This document shows, piece after piece, positions 5,849 through 6,872 of a stretch of 6,872 nt of DNA (the stretch's first letter is position 1; each line of letters starts with the position of its first letter). The stretch covers positions 1-6,872 of the forward strand of contig JAADEF010000043.1 of assembly GCA_013153555.1 (NCBI GenBank). Reading direction: 5' to 3'. The stretch is from Candidatus Nanohalarchaeota archaeon (GTDB lineage Archaea; EX4484-52; JAADEF01). The notes beneath the pieces were generated by a model. The model was not told where the DNA came from. It worked only from the letters and a program-made list of their open reading frames with translations, and made no database searches. The position numbers and the translations under genes were made by a program.

Positions 5849-5981
5849 AAGTATTTCCGTGAGCTTTGCAAACTTCACATCTCATGATTTCTGCTCCGCA
5901 TTCAGGGCATTTAAATCTTGAATAGTGCATTTTTGTTGCTACTATGTTGCCACCACAGCTAATGCATTTTCCTATGATCAT
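5814..5981 (-). CDS. HVO_2753-type zinc-ribbon micro-protein
   Basis: This 55-aa protein has four CxxC pairs, enough to bind two zinc ions: C6/C9 (CISCGG), C25/C28 (CPECG), C35/C38 (CEVC) and C47/C50 (CAKCGFEGP at the C-terminus). The order, spacing and ending match the archaeal small zinc-finger family represented by Haloferax HVO_2753. Its molecular role is unsettled, though in many archaea, as I recall, it lies beside the elongation factor 1-beta gene. The start is firm: its ATG overlaps the TGA of the L30e-like gene by 4 nt (ATGA), with AGGTGA 6 nt upstream. The 3' end runs into the methyltransferase gene in another frame. The downstream neighbour here is a tRNA methyltransferase, not EF-1 beta. 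Confidence 0.9.
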   Translation of the reverse strand: MIIGKCISCGGNIVATKMHYSRFKCPECGAEIMRCEVCKAHGNTYVCAKCGFEGP

Positions 5982-6211
5982 TTGCTTTCACCTGCCAATA
6001 ACACTGTAAAAGGTTTACCTATTCTTACACCAAACTGCTTGCTGTTTTCTTCTAAATAAACAACCTCTATGCCTAAGGTTTTAGAAAGTATTTCTACTTC
6101 TGCTCTTAATTCTTCAGGGGCATTACTTGCCAAATACATTTTTTTTATTTTTCCTTGTCTTGCTAATTTTAAAGTTCTATCACTACCGATAATAAGCTTA
6201 TCTCTATCCAT
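5978..6211 (-). CDS. L7Ae/L30e-family RNA-binding protein, probable ribosomal protein L30e
   Basis: The 77-aa protein shows the L7Ae/L30e core. LIIGSDRTLKLARQGKIKKM (residues 6-25) is the RNA-binding loop and helix, followed by YLASNAPEELRAEVEIL (26-42) and the IGKPFTVLLAG strand (64-74). ASNAPEE and GKPF resemble archaeal L30e most, so a large-subunit ribosomal protein is the best call; another K-turn-binding member of the superfamily is possible. Archaeal L30e is usually about 100 aa, so this copy lacks most of the N-terminal helix and the C-terminal tail. The start fits a TATA-like box about 26 nt upstream, giving a leaderless message. It is the first gene of an operon with the zinc protein and the methyltransferase. 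Confidence 0.8.
   Translation of the reverse strand: MDRDKLIIGSDRTLKLARQGKIKKMYLASNAPEELRAEVEILSKTLGIEVVYLEENSKQFGVRIGKPFTVLLAGESK
5988..5993 (-). promoter_or_regulatory. Shine-Dalgarno for the zinc-ribbon gene
   Basis: AGGTGA on the minus strand, 6 nt before the ATG at 5981 and inside the end of the L30e-like gene, fixes the micro-protein start. Confidence 0.75.
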
Positions 6212-6230
6212 AACACCTAATTTATTCGAG

Positions 6231-6243
6231 ATATTTTTAAAAA
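6231..6243 (-). promoter_or_regulatory. TATA box of the L30e-like operon
   Basis: On the minus strand TTTTTAAAAATAT is centred about 26 nt before the ATG at 6211, which predicts a leaderless transcript. It straddles the stop codon of the upstream winged-helix gene at 6245, so the two genes have separate promoters despite their 33-bp gap. Confidence 0.55.
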
Positions 6244-6244
6244 C

Positions 6245-6544
6245 TTAACCCTTAAGCTTTTTTAGCTTTCGATAAAGTTCTTCAAGAAGAAAAGCAATTT
6301 CATCTCCTTTATCAGTGAGAACAACATATTTTATTCTTCCTTTCTTTTCATATTTTACCAGACCGTTTCTTTCTAAAACATCAAGAATCCTTACAGCATG
6401 AGGATAAGTGCAATCTGCAAACTTCGCAAGCATAGATGGATATGTTTTACCCTGCGAATACCTCAATCCAATAAGTATCCTCATAGGCTTTTCATGAAGC
6501 AACAAGTTCATTACTTCGTTGTCTTCGTAAAAGTACATCATCAT
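6245..6544 (-). CDS. MarR-like winged-helix transcriptional regulator
   Basis: The 99-aa protein has a winged helix-turn-helix: MRILIGLRYSQGKTYPSMLAK at about residues 21-41, then CTYPHAVRILDVLERNGLVK (45-64) as turn and recognition helix. The wing is YEKKGRIKYVVLTDKGDEI at 65-83. DKGDEIAFLLEELYRKLKKL resembles the C-terminal dimerisation helix of small MarR-type archaeal regulators. Three tandem ATG codons (MMM) open the frame. The first, at 6544, is preferred because TTTATATA lies 28 nt upstream. It is divergent from the nucleotidyltransferase gene, with a 120-bp region between them that holds a dyad. Its targets are unknown; regulation of itself or its divergent neighbour is a guess. C45 lies just before the recognition helix, but redox sensing cannot be claimed. 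Confidence 0.83.
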   Translation of the reverse strand: MMMYFYEDNEVMNLLLHEKPMRILIGLRYSQGKTYPSMLAKFADCTYPHAVRILDVLERNGLVKYEKKGRIKYVVLTDKGDEIAFLLEELYRKLKKLKG

Positions 6545-6567
6545 AAACTATAATATATATAATAAGG

Positions 6568-6577
6568 TTTATATATT
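6568..6577 (-). promoter_or_regulatory. TATA box of the MarR-like gene
   Basis: The minus strand reads ATATATAAAC-like sequence (TTTATATATT on the plus strand) about 28 nt before the first ATG at 6544. This fits a leaderless promoter and favours the first of the three ATGs. Confidence 0.5.
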
Positions 6578-6586
6578 TTTTGAGGG

Positions 6587-6633
6587 TTTTGCTGAAAAAA
6601 GTGGATTTCCTGAAATCACGGCTTCAAAGAAAA
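6587..6633. promoter_or_regulatory. Imperfect dyad in divergent intergenic region
   Basis: GTG-G-ATTTC (6601-6609) and GAAATCAC (6612-6619) form an 8-bp inverted repeat with a one-base bulge. Outer TTTTGCTGAA (6587-6596) and TTCAAAGAAAA (6623-6633) extend the symmetry loosely. It lies between two divergent TATA boxes, a typical operator position. The remaining intergenic sequence is plain AT-rich. Confidence 0.35.
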
Positions 6634-6634
6634 C

Positions 6635-6642
6635 TTTATAAA
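6635..6642 (+). promoter_or_regulatory. TATA box of the nucleotidyltransferase gene
   Basis: TTTATAAA, in AACTTTATAAAC, is centred 26-27 nt before the ATG at 6665. This is the best-formed TATA box in the window and predicts a leaderless transcript. Confidence 0.65.
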
Positions 6643-6664
6643 CTCTTAAGAAATAATAAAAAAT

Positions 6665-6872
6665 ATGGACAAAAAAGATATTGAGTTTTTCATTTACCAA
6701 CTAAGAAAAAATAAATATAAAATAAAAGAAATGGGTGTAAAAAAAATAGGATTATTTGGATCAGTAGTAAAAGGTAACTTAAAAAAAGATAGCGATATAG
6801 ATTTAATAGTAGAATTTGAAAAAGGTAAAGCAACTTTTGAAAATGTTGGAAAATTGATTGAATTTTTACGAA
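6665..6872 (+). CDS. Minimal nucleotidyltransferase (MntA-like), 3' end missing
   Basis: Sixty-nine codons are visible before the window ends. The product has the minimal nucleotidyltransferase signature: IGLFGS at residues 28-33, then KGNLKKDSDID, fitting GS-x10-D-x-D with G32, S33, D44 and D46, followed by LIVEFEKGK. This family (MNT, MntA) is often the antitoxin in HEPN-MNT toxin-antitoxin pairs, where it adds AMP to a tyrosine of the HEPN toxin. The third catalytic acid and the C-terminus lie outside the window. A HEPN-domain gene directly downstream would be expected but cannot be seen. The start is set by the TATA box 26-27 nt upstream. A solitary nucleotidyltransferase of other function remains possible. 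Confidence 0.88.
   Translation, partial: MDKKDIEFFIYQLRKNKYKIKEMGVKKIGLFGSVVKGNLKKDSDIDLIVEFEKGKATFENVGKLIEFLR

Noticed and set aside
5663..5887. Plus-strand open frame of 74 codons
   Set aside because: It is antisense to both the methyltransferase and the zinc-protein genes, which have clear motifs in their own frames.
6549..6564. AT-only symmetric sequence near the MarR-like start codon
   Set aside because: It is a mirror repeat, not a true inverted repeat, and such runs are expected in AT-rich leaders.
1..6872. CRISPR arrays, tRNA or rRNA genes, insertion sequences
   Set aside because: No regularly spaced direct repeats, cloverleaf-type sequence, transposase motifs or terminal inverted repeats were found on either strand by eye.

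Overview
This 6.9 kb window is AT-rich, gene-dense DNA that reads as archaeal. Direct indicators are an archaeal tRNA C56 2'-O-methyltransferase (aTrm56), an L7Ae/L30e-family protein, an HVO_2753-type four-CxxC zinc micro-protein, TATA boxes about 26-28 nt upstream of start codons, and Shine-Dalgarno sequences matching the archaeal 16S tail (AGGTGA/GGAGG). Very short spacers, repeated gene overlaps and small proteins suggest a compact genome. A DPANN-type lineage is a reasonable guess, but no lineage marker proves it.

Layout. (1) Positions 1-405, minus: 5' part of an unrecognised gene running off the left edge. (2) 460-2904, plus: a tight four-gene operon of hisS, a DUF429 predicted nuclease, trm56 and a 58-residue single-pass membrane protein. 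The two divergent units appear to share one palindromic TATA element at 430-437. (3) 2908-5119, minus: two paralogous secreted proteins of 329 and 320 aa, rich in N-glycosylation sequons and with four conserved cysteines, with a 70-aa winged-helix gene between them. The first gene has a strong GGAGG site and a hairpin or dyad upstream. (4) 5246-6211, minus: an operon of an L30e-like protein, a 55-aa zinc-ribbon protein and a Trm9/ALKBH8-like tRNA methyltransferase, all overlapping. (5) 6245-6544, minus: a MarR-like winged-helix protein. (6) 6665-end, plus: the N-terminal part of a minimal nucleotidyltransferase of the MntA antitoxin type, cut by the window edge.

How it fits together. Regions 2 and 4 are mainly translation genes: histidine charging, tRNA T-loop and probably wobble-uridine methylation, and a ribosomal or K-turn protein. 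Region 3 is the least explained part. It looks like a cell-surface module in which two related glycoproteins and a small DNA-binding protein share a transcript. No RNA genes, CRISPR arrays or insertion sequences were seen.
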